A stretch of 44,125 nt of DNA, from NCBI GenBank assembly GCA_006226375.1, contig SBHC01000037.1, forward strand, positions 1 to 44,125. Reading direction: 5' to 3'. The first letter of the stretch is position 1; each line of letters starts with the position of its first letter. Made by a program: the position numbers and the translations under genes. The notes under the pieces were generated by a model. The model was not told the DNA's origin and ran no database searches. It worked only from the letters and a program-made list of their open reading frames with translations. Source of the stretch: Deltaproteobacteria bacterium. Its GTDB lineage: Bacteria; Myxococcota_C; UBA6777. Positions 25,777 through 34,392 of the stretch are shown here, in pieces.

Positions 25777-27960
25777 TCAGGGGGAGCGATGCAACAACTT
25801 CTTGTAGCTGTGGATGGAGTGGATCGCAAAGCCTGAGAACGCTGAGAATCTCTTCAACTCTTTCTGAAGAGAGAGCAAGGCCTTGTGAAGTGACCCGTGT
25901 CCCAAACGAGCAAAGCTCAGCTTGTCGGGAGAGACATAGATGGTGTTGTGAACGGGCCAGTGCAGCAGCTGAGCCGGGTCAATCTTGCTTTGTTGGAGGC
26001 GTGCCTGCCAGGCTTTCAACCTGTACCGAGGGACCCAGGCAAACAGCGCTGTCTCACCACGGACAGCCTTGGTGGTTGAGCCGCCCGCGATGGGGATGCT
26101 GATCTGAGACTCGGAAGGCTTCGTCTTCGCTTGGGTCTTCTTGGAAGAGGCGTCCGGCTTCTTCGTTAACGTTGGCTCTTTCAGCTTGGCAGCTTCCGAT
26201 GGGGGGAGGAGAAAAACAAAAGATGCTGGGGGCTTTGTGCCGCTTACGTCGGGCCACGTCGAGCGCGGCTTTCCTCGAAACTGAAGGAGGAACTCTTCGG
26301 GGAGCGGGAAGGTCTCCAGGCCAATCAAGATCTGTTTGTTTTGCTGACTGGCGTACGACAACTCTCCCAAAGCATGAGCGATGACCCCATCGGCTCCGTA
26401 TACAGCGGTTCGGTAGTCCATGATGCCAACTCGGTCAACCAGATCGATCACATGTTCATTGAGGGGTTTTTTCTTACCCTTGTATGTGATCTTGAATCCG
26501 GCTTTGGCGTAGGGATCTTTCTCGTCGTACCAGAAAGGAATATCCACACCGAGGGGCATCCGGTTTTGGTGGGCGAGCTTCTTGAGCCGGGAGAGGACCT
26601 GCAAATAGTTTTGGGCCAGCCACTGCCTTCGACTGGTCCACAGCGAGGACAGCAAATAAGGTTCGATGTCCAGGTGGAAGCCATCGAAGCGTTCTTTCGG
26701 GTGAACCTTCTGGTTGTAGGCAACCACTTGGTTGGCCCACTCCAACACCCGGTCATGCCAGTTGGGCAGGGCGTACTTCTTGAAGCCATCAAGGGCGTAG
26801 ACTTTGATGTTGTGCTTGTGAAGTTCTGCCAACCAGGGACGCCATGCTTCCACTGACAGGGCTTTGGGAGCTTGCTTGAGCAACAATCTTGGGTTGTGGG
26901 GGATCTGGAGAAACACCGCATCAAAGCCGTTGCGCTTGAGAAATTGCACCATCTTTCTTTGCCGGGTGGGGTTGCCCAAGAACTTGCGACTTTCCCACAG
27001 CCAGGATGCTTTGCGAATTCTGGCAATCGCAAGAGGAGCAGGTCCCGTTTGATGCCGCAACGGAGGCTTCACTCTACGTGGGGGAGGAGGGCGCTTGGTG
27101 GTGACTTGTGGGGGTTGTTGGCGGGGCATCGGAGGAAGCTTGGGCTGTGGAAGCTCGCGACGGCAAAGCGCCATCGTCTTGACCTCGACTTGCCCCTTGC
27201 CATGGAGGGCCTCCAACACAAACGACGCCAGCATCGAACGATCCAACTTTTTGGGGAGGTGCTTTAAGGGAAGCATCACACGTTGCCATGTGGTTGTGAT
27301 GCGCTTGTTGGGAAGAAACGAACGCAGCGTTCCAACGGGAAGCGCGTCACCTTTGCGTTCCCAAGCGGCGTCGGCCATCTTCAGCAAGATGCGCTCTCCG
27401 CCTTGTGTCCCACGTATCCAGAAGGAGAGGTAGCCAAACGGCTTGGCGTTGAGGTAGCGACGCTGTGTCACGTTTTGCTTAAAGCTAAAGAAGTGCATCC
27501 ACATCCCACAAAACCCAGACGATGCTTTGTTGTACGAAAGAATCAGGGCGTTGACCCCTTGTTTGTTGGAACGTACGGCGGCATCTGCTGAGGAGGGGGC
27601 ACGTTGAAATCGGTTGTAGTAGCCTCCGAGCCGGTTTTTCGGTCCTTTGTCAAAGTGAGAAATCACATAACAGTTCCCTCGATGGGGAGGGACTTCGCTC
27701 TTGGGAGGAGCTTTGGAGGTTTGAGGCGGTTTGCCCTTGAGCACATAAACCAGCAGATGGGTTTTCTTCTTCTCCCGCAACAAGCCCAACTGTCCCACTC
27801 GAATGTGTTGGAGTTGCTTAAGCTTCCAGTCTTCGGCTCGGACCGGAACAGTGAGGATCTTTTCCGGAGGGCGGGCCGCCGCTGCCTCAACCCAGGAACC
27901 CCACATTGTACAGCCTGCTAAGAACAGAGCGCTTTGTATCCATCTCCAATGAAGTCTCAT
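25777..27960 (-). CDS. Exported TIM-barrel glycosidase-like protein
   Basis: 727 residues from the ATG at 27960, chosen because a signal sequence starts there. The signal could be lipoprotein type (FLAGC near 17) or end after EAAAA. A beta-sandwich region (about 90-290), with a WIRGTQGGERILLKMAD core, resembles carbohydrate-binding modules of the CBM11/CIA30 kind. After a Pro/Arg linker a TIM barrel follows, with KRNGFDAVFLQIP, HNIKVYALDGF, then FDGFHLDIEPYLL, which holds the Asp and Glu expected of an active site as in GH18-like barrels, and later VGIMDYRTAVYG. A Lys/Ser/Thr-rich stretch (about residues 605-635) interrupts the end of the barrel. I recognise no named family; polysaccharide cleavage is an inference. 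Confidence 0.7.
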   Translation of the reverse strand: MRLHWRWIQSALFLAGCTMWGSWVEAAAARPPEKILTVPVRAEDWKLKQLQHIRVGQLGLLREKKKTHLLVYVLKGKPPQTSKAPPKSEVPPHRGNCYVISHFDKGPKNRLGGYYNRFQRAPSSADAAVRSNKQGVNALILSYNKASSGFCGMWMHFFSFKQNVTQRRYLNAKPFGYLSFWIRGTQGGERILLKMADAAWERKGDALPVGTLRSFLPNKRITTTWQRVMLPLKHLPKKLDRSMLASFVLEALHGKGQVEVKTMALCRRELPQPKLPPMPRQQPPQVTTKRPPPPRRVKPPLRHQTGPAPLAIARIRKASWLWESRKFLGNPTRQRKMVQFLKRNGFDAVFLQIPHNPRLLLKQAPKALSVEAWRPWLAELHKHNIKVYALDGFKKYALPNWHDRVLEWANQVVAYNQKVHPKERFDGFHLDIEPYLLSSLWTSRRQWLAQNYLQVLSRLKKLAHQNRMPLGVDIPFWYDEKDPYAKAGFKITYKGKKKPLNEHVIDLVDRVGIMDYRTAVYGADGVIAHALGELSYASQQNKQILIGLETFPLPEEFLLQFRGKPRSTWPDVSGTKPPASFVFLLPPSEAAKLKEPTLTKKPDASSKKTQAKTKPSESQISIPIAGGSTTKAVRGETALFAWVPRYRLKAWQARLQQSKIDPAQLLHWPVHNTIYVSPDKLSFARLGHGSLHKALLSLQKELKRFSAFSGFAIHSIHSYKKLLHRSP

Positions 27961-28201
27961 ATGAGTGTGAGCTTTCTTTGCGTTGGTTTGGTTTCCTCTG
28001 AGGAGGTTCGGTTCCCCTTCTTTCATAGAACTACGGCCGCTTTCCTTCTGCGCTTGACTGTCTTTGTTCACATGCCAATGAATTGTGAACCGACTTGCTG
28101 CGTCCAAGGATTGAGTCGTTCTTGTTTTTCATTCCGCCTTTTTGTCAGCAACGTGGCTGAGTACTTCTCTCCTGTTCTTTCGTAGGATTGGATGTTCTAT
28201 T

Positions 28202-28960
28202 ATGGATTTTCGTAGGATTTCGGGTTGGACAAGTTTGGTCTTGTGCCTGCTTGGTCTTGGGACCACAGGTTGTGTGCAGACTCACGTTAAGATTGAGCTT
28301 CCTCCTCCAGGTTCGTCGCTGGAACATCGCTCCAATGCCTACCAAGTGTATCGTCGCAAAGGCTTGGGCTTTCGGGTCTTTGTGGAGCGCCTTTGTGTTC
28401 GTTTTCGTGGGGAGGACGGTCGTCGTTTGGAGCGTCCTCGTCGCTACATCACGCAAGAGCTACGCTGCCCCCATGGACGCGAAATAGGCTTCCGGAAGGT
28501 GCGTGAGGCCTATCCCAACGCTCTGCTTTTGGGCAGCGGTCAAAAGGTGTACTACCTCAACGACCTGCTGCCTGCCGTGTTTCCCCGATCGCGAACGGCT
28601 GAAGCAATCCGGAAGAGCGAGAACAACGCAAACTCGGCTCGTTTGGCGTTTGGTGTTGGGATGCCTGCAAGCCTTGTTGTGGGTGGTATTCTGGCCGGTC
28701 TCTCTTTTGGAATCCGGGCTGCTGACCCTTACAACACCGACCTGACTGTGGGGATGTTGATCAGCGGAGCCAGCATCACTGTGTTGGGGATTCTGGCCTC
28801 TTCGATTGCGGGTGGTATCTTAAGCGCGCGCAGTCGTGAGTTGCGATGGAACGCTTACGACACGTACAACGCAGATCTTGTCGAACGATTGGGACTCAAT
28901 CCTGGAACCACTCCGCCTACCTCCACGACGCCGGCCCCTCCCAACCTGAGCAACCCCTGA
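28202..28960 (+). CDS. Putative lipoprotein with two membrane segments, unknown function
   Basis: 252 residues from the ATG at 28202; an upstream ATG at 28142 would hide the signal. The N-terminus has a hydrophobic run followed by GTTGC, an acceptable lipobox, so Cys may be lipidated. Residues about 40-140 are Arg-rich and mixed, with FRVFVERLCVRFRG and YPNALLLGSGQKVYYLND. Two Gly-rich hydrophobic segments follow (FGVGMPASLVVGGILAGLSFGI and the GMLISGASITVLGIL region), and the end is a Pro/Thr tail. I do not recognise the family. The two late helices suggest an inner- or outer-membrane anchor. It is convergent with the NPP-type gene. Confidence 0.6.
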   Translation: MDFRRISGWTSLVLCLLGLGTTGCVQTHVKIELPPPGSSLEHRSNAYQVYRRKGLGFRVFVERLCVRFRGEDGRRLERPRRYITQELRCPHGREIGFRKVREAYPNALLLGSGQKVYYLNDLLPAVFPRSRTAEAIRKSENNANSARLAFGVGMPASLVVGGILAGLSFGIRAADPYNTDLTVGMLISGASITVLGILASSIAGGILSARSRELRWNAYDTYNADLVERLGLNPGTTPPTSTTPAPPNLSNP

Positions 28961-28999
28961 AGCGCGCTCGAAGCGGGTTTTCTTGGGGACTCCTCGTCC

Positions 29000-30361
29000 T
29001 TATTTGAGCAGGTTCTGGACGGCTTCTAGCTTGCCGTCATTGGGAGCTGGGGTGAGGCCCAAGATCTGGCACATCAACGCATAAATGTGGATGTTGGCAA
29101 AGGCGGGCACGGTGCTTCCGACTTTGAAGGCGGGCCCTTGTGCTAGAAAGATCCCATGCATTGAGGTGAGCTTGGGGTCGTATCCATGGCTTCCTGCGTA
29201 GATGGATTTGTAGTCGCTGTTAATCACGAACGTCCATCCTTCATCGGCCAGGCCAATGAGCTGACCAATCCGTCGGTGTTTGCGGTAGTGGAGATCCTCA
29301 GGCATCTCCTCTTTCTTGTATATCTTAAAGTGAGGGTGCTTGTCCTTGAGCTGTTGGTACACCGTCTCAAGCTTCCCGTCTTTGGGGTTGAGCGAGAGAA
29401 CCATGGAGATCTCATTGATGTAGACGTCGTTGGTGTCGATGTAGTCGGACAGAATGATGCGACGGTCCAGGCTGAGTTCGGCCATGCCGTGGTCGGAAGT
29501 GACGATGATGTTGATGCTGTCGCGGAGCCCGAGCTCGTTGAGACCCTTGAGAAGTTCACCGATTGTCTTATCGACGGCTTTGATGGCGTTGTCCACTGCG
29601 ATGGAAGAGGGGCCGTACGAGTGCCCGGCGGAGTCCACGTCCTCCAGGTAGAAGGTGAGAAACGAAGGACGCTGTTCCAGCGGCAGCTTCAACCATGTGA
29701 GGAGCTGCTTGACTCGATCGGTGTGAGAGAGCCGACCGTCATACTTGCGGTAGTACGTGGGCCGTACGCCTTGAATCGCAGCGTCGGAGCCGGGCCAAAA
29801 CATGGTGGCGCTCTTTAGCCCTTGTTTGTTTGCTGTGACCCAGATCGGCTCACCTTCCCACCATTTGCCATCGGTCGTGGCGTTGGCGTCGGTGATGGTG
29901 AACCTCTCTCGAAACACCGGGTCAAACATGCTGTTCGAAACAATCCCATGGTTCTCGGGATAGAGCCCTGTCACAATGGAGTAATGATTGGGAAACGTTT
30001 TGGAGGGAAACACTGGAACCAACCCTTTGGCCTGGACGCCATTGTTTCGTAGCTGGTCCAGGTTGGGAGTGTCTACCCTGTCAAAGTAGTCCCAACGAAA
30101 CCCATCCAGCGAGATCAGAAGGACCGTCGTTTTCTTGGCCAATGGCGAGTCTGACGTGGGGGATGACTCGTTGGAAGAGGCGTCTTGAGCCGCAGATTGT
30201 CCCTCGGTTGTGCCCTCGGTTGTGCCCTCTGGAGGCCAAGTGTCTCGTTGGCGACAACTTCCATCGGTGACAACAACCAGGAAGATGAACAGCAAAGCCA
30301 GCCAACCCAGAGCACGCTGGCTTGAGGGAGGATGAATGGATGGTTTGGAGATATCTGACAT
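29000..30361 (-). CDS. Exported NPP-type phosphodiesterase/pyrophosphatase (alkaline phosphatase superfamily)
   Basis: 453 residues from the ATG at 30361; a TTG at 30394 is possible. A single hydrophobic segment (WLALLFIFLVVV) then SCRQ suggests a signal peptide or lipid anchor; the lipobox is not canonical. After an Ser/Thr-rich linker with repeated EGTTEG units, the catalytic domain starts with LLISLDGFRWDYF (metal-binding Asp). The nucleophile is Thr in FPSKTFPNHYS. Further metal ligands are in EDVDSAGHSYGP (Asp, His), VTSDHGM (Asp, His) and GSHGYDP (His). This is the full two-zinc set of nucleotide pyrophosphatase/phosphodiesterases. Substrates could be nucleotides or phospholipid heads. 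It is divergent from the GT-C gene, about 137 bp apart. Confidence 0.88.
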   Translation of the reverse strand: MSDISKPSIHPPSSQRALGWLALLFIFLVVVTDGSCRQRDTWPPEGTTEGTTEGQSAAQDASSNESSPTSDSPLAKKTTVLLISLDGFRWDYFDRVDTPNLDQLRNNGVQAKGLVPVFPSKTFPNHYSIVTGLYPENHGIVSNSMFDPVFRERFTITDANATTDGKWWEGEPIWVTANKQGLKSATMFWPGSDAAIQGVRPTYYRKYDGRLSHTDRVKQLLTWLKLPLEQRPSFLTFYLEDVDSAGHSYGPSSIAVDNAIKAVDKTIGELLKGLNELGLRDSINIIVTSDHGMAELSLDRRIILSDYIDTNDVYINEISMVLSLNPKDGKLETVYQQLKDKHPHFKIYKKEEMPEDLHYRKHRRIGQLIGLADEGWTFVINSDYKSIYAGSHGYDPKLTSMHGIFLAQGPAFKVGSTVPAFANIHIYALMCQILGLTPAPNDGKLEAVQNLLK

Positions 30362-30498
30362 ACAGGGGGAAACTTTCTTCAACAAAAGGGGCAAACATCA
30401 TTTTGCACCGACGCCCGGCCATGATACAAGAGGTCTGCTTTAAAGGACAGAGTCCCTTATGTATGGATTGGTGTATCGATTGTAGATTGGGAGCACTT

Positions 30499-32058
30499 AT
30501 GACGCAGTCCGAAGTTTCACAACCCGTGGTGGCCTCTCCGGCCAGCGATGACTGGACCGACCGACTGCTCCGACTGTCGGAGTCCAACACGCTCTGCATC
30601 GCGCTGGCTTTCTTGTTTGCGTTTGCGATGTTTGCGTACTACCAGTTCTTGTCGCCCTTTATCCCGGGAACAGACGGCTATTACCACATCAAATTTGCCT
30701 ATTTGATGCGAACAAAAGGGTTTTTGAAGACCTTCCCCTGGGCGTCGATGAGCATCTGGTCGGAGACTTTCTACGACAAGGAGTTCTTGTACCATGTGTA
30801 TTTGATGCCCTTTACGTACTTCAAGGACCTGACCTTTGGGGCAAAACTCGCGACGGTTGTTTTGGCTTCCATCAGCACCACAAGCTTCTATGCCATCCTT
30901 CGCTTCAACAAGGTTCGACTCTCGTCCATCTGGTTTTTGTTGTTGATGTCGGGTGGTGGCTACTTTTTGTACCGCAACAATGTGCCTCGGCCTCAGGTTC
31001 TCTCGATCATCCTGGCGTTGTGGTCGATCCATTTCATCCTCAACAACAAACGTATCGCGCTGTTTGTGCTAGGGGTTGTTTATGCCTTTAGCTACACGGC
31101 GTACTTTCTGCCTGTCGTCTTCTCCTGCATCGTGTCGGGCTATCTGTATGTGTTTGAAGACGAGCTGGAGTGGAAAACGCCGGCGGTGACAGTGACGGCG
31201 ATGCTCACCGGAATGCTTCTGCATCCGTACTTTCCCAACAACTTTACCTACCTGTACTTGCAGAACTTCTATGTCCTTTGGATGTCGGTGCAGAAGAAGG
31301 TGAACCTGCGGATGGGCAACGAGTTTGGCCCGATGAACACGCGTCAATTGTTGGGTGGAAACGCTGCGGCCGTGACGGCTTACATCAGCGTATACTTCTT
31401 CTCGTTGTACCGGCCACGCACGGTGTCCAAGACCACTCGGAATATGTTCTTCTTGTCGTTGGCGGTGATTCTTCTCACCTTTCACACCAAGCGATTCACA
31501 GAGTACTCCGTACCCATCTCTCTGCTGTTCTGTGGGTTTTACTTCCACCACCAGCTCTCCGACATCAACCTTGTGGAGCTTTGGAGAAACGAGCGGAACA
31601 CCTTCTTGATGTGGGCCTGTGGCGTTGGGTTGTTGGTGCTGTCTTTGGGAGTGGGGTCGTTCATTGGAACCTCCCGCAGCTTTAACTCCTCTCCTCCTCG
31701 TCACAAAGGGGCTGCTTTGTACTTGAAGAAGCACACCAAGGACAACGAGGTGGTCTTTACCTGCGATTGGGACGACGGCCCAGAGCTGATCTTCTTCAAC
31801 CACAAAAACCGCTACCTTGTGTTGCTTGATCCCAACTTTATGTACTTCTGGAAGCCAAAGCTGTGGATCAAATGGGACCGTCTTGCCCATGGTAACTATG
31901 GCAAGCGCTCCTACTCCATTTTGAAGAACGACTTCAAGGTGAGGTACGGCGTGTGTACACGAGAGTTCTGGAACTTGCGGAAGCAAATTAACCGTGACTC
32001 CCGCATGAAGATTGTCTACTCCGACAAAGAAACATACGTGTTCAAACTCAAACCCTAA
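30499..32058 (+). CDS. STT3-like GT-C family membrane protein
   Basis: 519 residues from the ATG at 30499 (GGGAG 5-6 bp upstream); the frame extends to 30322 but would overlap the divergent gene. The first helix is followed by IPGTDGYYHIKFAYLM, which resembles the first-loop acidic motif (D-x-x-Y-x-H) of STT3/AglB-type GT-C glycosyltransferases. About 11 hydrophobic helices follow to about residue 410. The C-terminal roughly 100 residues are soluble, starting with HKGAALYLKKHTKDNEVVFT, as in STT3-like proteins with a C-terminal extracytoplasmic domain. It would transfer a lipid-linked sugar or another group at the outer side of the membrane. The acceptor is unknown and the canonical WWDYG motif is absent, so it is not a clear oligosaccharyltransferase. 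Confidence 0.65.
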   Translation: MTQSEVSQPVVASPASDDWTDRLLRLSESNTLCIALAFLFAFAMFAYYQFLSPFIPGTDGYYHIKFAYLMRTKGFLKTFPWASMSIWSETFYDKEFLYHVYLMPFTYFKDLTFGAKLATVVLASISTTSFYAILRFNKVRLSSIWFLLLMSGGGYFLYRNNVPRPQVLSIILALWSIHFILNNKRIALFVLGVVYAFSYTAYFLPVVFSCIVSGYLYVFEDELEWKTPAVTVTAMLTGMLLHPYFPNNFTYLYLQNFYVLWMSVQKKVNLRMGNEFGPMNTRQLLGGNAAAVTAYISVYFFSLYRPRTVSKTTRNMFFLSLAVILLTFHTKRFTEYSVPISLLFCGFYFHHQLSDINLVELWRNERNTFLMWACGVGLLVLSLGVGSFIGTSRSFNSSPPRHKGAALYLKKHTKDNEVVFTCDWDDGPELIFFNHKNRYLVLLDPNFMYFWKPKLWIKWDRLAHGNYGKRSYSILKNDFKVRYGVCTREFWNLRKQINRDSRMKIVYSDKETYVFKLKP

Positions 32059-32265
32059 GGGTTCGTTCTGTCCTTAGGCCTTGCCCCGCAGGATGTTCCT
32101 CTGCATATTGGACGCAACGTTCTGATCTTTTTGTTCTCATTGTGAACACGTTTGGCGTGCCTGTCCGTTAGTAGGGGAAGCCTTTTCCCGCAGGTCGCAT
32201 GGAGTTCACAAGGATACGACAGAGAATGTAGTCTGGGTAAAGACTGCAAAAGCGGACGATGGATC

Positions 32266-33909
32266 ATGGTGAAACAAGTTGAAAACGCTGTCTCTTCCAA
32301 GTTGCTTGAAGGGCGAAAGCTAGGAGGCTATCGACTCAATCGATTGGTGGGGAAGGGTGGTATGGGGTGGGTCTTTCACGCTTTTCATGAGCAGCTGCAA
32401 GTGAACTCTGCGGTGAAAATCCTGTTCCCACAGCTTGCAGAGGACGAGCATACCCGTGAGCGTTTCTTGCGGGAAGCTCGGATTCAATACCAGCTTCATC
32501 ACCCCAACATTGTGCGTGTGGTGTCTCTCCTTGACGAAGGAGGCTATGTCGGCTTTGCGTCCGACTGGTGCTCCGGTGGCGACTTGCACCAGTGGCTCAA
32601 CGCTCGCAACGACGCACCTGTTTCGTCTGGAGAACTGCGAACCATCGCGCTGCCTTTGTTGGACGCTTTGTCTCTCGCTCATACCGAGGGGATCGTTCAC
32701 CGAGACCTCAAGCTTTCCAACATCATGTTGGCTGCAAAGGGAGGCCAGGTTACGCCCAAGGTCACCGACTTTGGGATCGCCAAGCACGCCGCGATGCCAG
32801 GGATTACATCGTCGGGCGCTGTGATGGGAACGCTGGGTTATATGGCTCCCGAGCAGCTTCACGAGTCGAAGAGCATCGACCATCGCGCCGACATCTATAG
32901 CTTTGGTGTCATTCTTTATGTTTTGCTGTCAGGCCGTTTTCCGTTTGAAGGGGAAGGCCCATCGATCATGTTTCGGATTCTGGAGAACGAGCCTCCTCCC
33001 ATCCCCAACATTCCAGAAGAAGCTCACGAGATTGTGCAGCGTTGTCTCCGGAAAGACCCAGACGAGCGCTTCTCTACCTGCAAGGAATTGGCGGATGCCC
33101 TGCGAGGCTGCCTCGACCCAGAAGTTCCCATTTCTGTGGAAGCAGGCTCTTCTTCGAGTTCTGAGCTTCCATCCGGCCCCATCTCGGTGGACATGTCTCC
33201 TGCAGCGTTTGCAGACACTCACATGGGGCATGAACCTGACCTCCTTCCCACACAAGACAAAGATGCAAATGCGTCCGGTGGGGAGCCGGTTTCTTCCAGT
33301 GTTTCCAAGTCAACGGCAGCTGTGAATGCAGAGCGGGTCGCGCGAGTCTTGCAGTCATCCTCGAAAGAGAGACGCTCCAAAGAGCCGCTGAAGGCAGAGA
33401 AAACGCCGAAGCCACCTCAGAAAGTTCCAAAGGCCCCTACTCACGCAGAAAAGCCAGTGTACGAACCTGAGCCTGGGCGAGCGTTGGGTGAAGCGTCCAA
33501 AGTTTCAAAGGCCTGGCGCTTGCTTGCCCTCGTTTTGTTGCTGATCTTCTCGGGCTTGATGTTGATCGTGATCGAGCCGGACTGGCTCAAAAACTACTTG
33601 GCCGAGGATTCCGGAGCAAAGCTTCGTCGGAATTGGGTTGTCCATGCCAACACAACACACACCGACAACGACAAGGGTACAAAGCAACTAAGAACACAGA
33701 AGGTCAGGCTTGCGAAAGAGTGCGCCGATGTATGCAGCAAGGCAAAGAGCTGTTCTTTCTTTGTGACAGCTTCCATTCCAGGAAAACCTTCGGTGACAGC
33801 AAAGCCATTGGAATGTCGTATGTACCAGGGCAAACCAAAGCCAAAAAAAGCAAAACAGTCATGGCTGTTTTTGAAAAAAAGGAAGCCTGCCAAGCGCAAA
33901 CAAAAGTAA
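32266..33909 (+). CDS. Transmembrane Ser/Thr protein kinase with extracytoplasmic PAN-like domain
   Basis: 547 residues from the ATG at 32266. Kinase domain about 20-290: P-loop GKGGMGWV near 29-36, catalytic HRDLKLSN near 145-152, DFG near 168, and GTLGYMAPEQ. It is an RD kinase. A Ser/Pro/Lys-rich linker (about 295-415) may be an autophosphorylation region. A single membrane helix lies near 416-436 (LLALVLLLIFSGLMLIVI). Outside, about 110 residues hold Cys486, Cys490, Cys496 and Cys517 with C-x3-C-x5-C spacing and a FFVTAS strand, the pattern of PAN/Apple domains that bind proteins or carbohydrates. This suggests an external-ligand receptor kinase. It starts after a 207-bp gap and seems to be a single-gene unit. 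Confidence 0.88.
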   Translation: MVKQVENAVSSKLLEGRKLGGYRLNRLVGKGGMGWVFHAFHEQLQVNSAVKILFPQLAEDEHTRERFLREARIQYQLHHPNIVRVVSLLDEGGYVGFASDWCSGGDLHQWLNARNDAPVSSGELRTIALPLLDALSLAHTEGIVHRDLKLSNIMLAAKGGQVTPKVTDFGIAKHAAMPGITSSGAVMGTLGYMAPEQLHESKSIDHRADIYSFGVILYVLLSGRFPFEGEGPSIMFRILENEPPPIPNIPEEAHEIVQRCLRKDPDERFSTCKELADALRGCLDPEVPISVEAGSSSSSELPSGPISVDMSPAAFADTHMGHEPDLLPTQDKDANASGGEPVSSSVSKSTAAVNAERVARVLQSSSKERRSKEPLKAEKTPKPPQKVPKAPTHAEKPVYEPEPGRALGEASKVSKAWRLLALVLLLIFSGLMLIVIEPDWLKNYLAEDSGAKLRRNWVVHANTTHTDNDKGTKQLRTQKVRLAKECADVCSKAKSCSFFVTASIPGKPSVTAKPLECRMYQGKPKPKKAKQSWLFLKKRKPAKRKQK

Positions 33910-34392
33910 CGAACTGACAGCTTTTCTTTGGATGCACTCCTTGGATTCTACAGCAAGGAAAACTTGTTGAACGTCGCCTCAGGCCTCGCAATGAAGTCGT
34001 TATGTTTTGTACGTTTGTGATAGCCCACTATCAATTCGTCACACAGGTCCTTGGCTCTCTTGAGTCAACGGAGATGCCCTTCGTGGAGAAAGTCCCAAAC
34101 GGCCGCAGCCTAGGCTCTTCGGATGTTTTCCTTGGATTGTGTCGCGGCATGGTCCATGGATTGATGTATCATCGTGAAGGGAAAGAGTGATTTCTTATAG
34201 TTTGAAACAGGAGGTTCGCACTGCTTCTGTGGAGGCGTCAACTGGATTCTATCCGACACGTCTGGGCGTCATGACGGGTGCTTCTCCTGTCTCTTGCTAT
34301 CCTGTAAGAGATCGCAACAAGATACTTTTGTGTCGGTGTTTCGACTTGCTTTGATGATGAAAATGCAAGAATGATTTTAAGGACGTTCAGCA
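33910..34392. other. Intergenic region before the cysteine-rich lipoprotein gene
   Basis: About 480 bp. The only reading frame of note (34002-34190, 62 codons) has no ribosome-binding site and an unremarkable composition, so I do not call it. An inverted repeat TCTCTT/AAGAGA (34290-34311) with a 10-base loop is present about 80 bp before the next gene. No tRNA, terminator with a T-run or promoter stands out. Confidence 0.5.

Noticed and set aside
32059-32265. Possible riboswitch or small RNA before the PAN kinase gene
   Set aside because: Only a short GGGGAA/TTTCCC hairpin is present; no known aptamer pattern was recognised.
34002-34190. 62-codon open frame in the 33910-34392 gap
   Set aside because: There is no ribosome-binding site, no motif and no coding-like composition.
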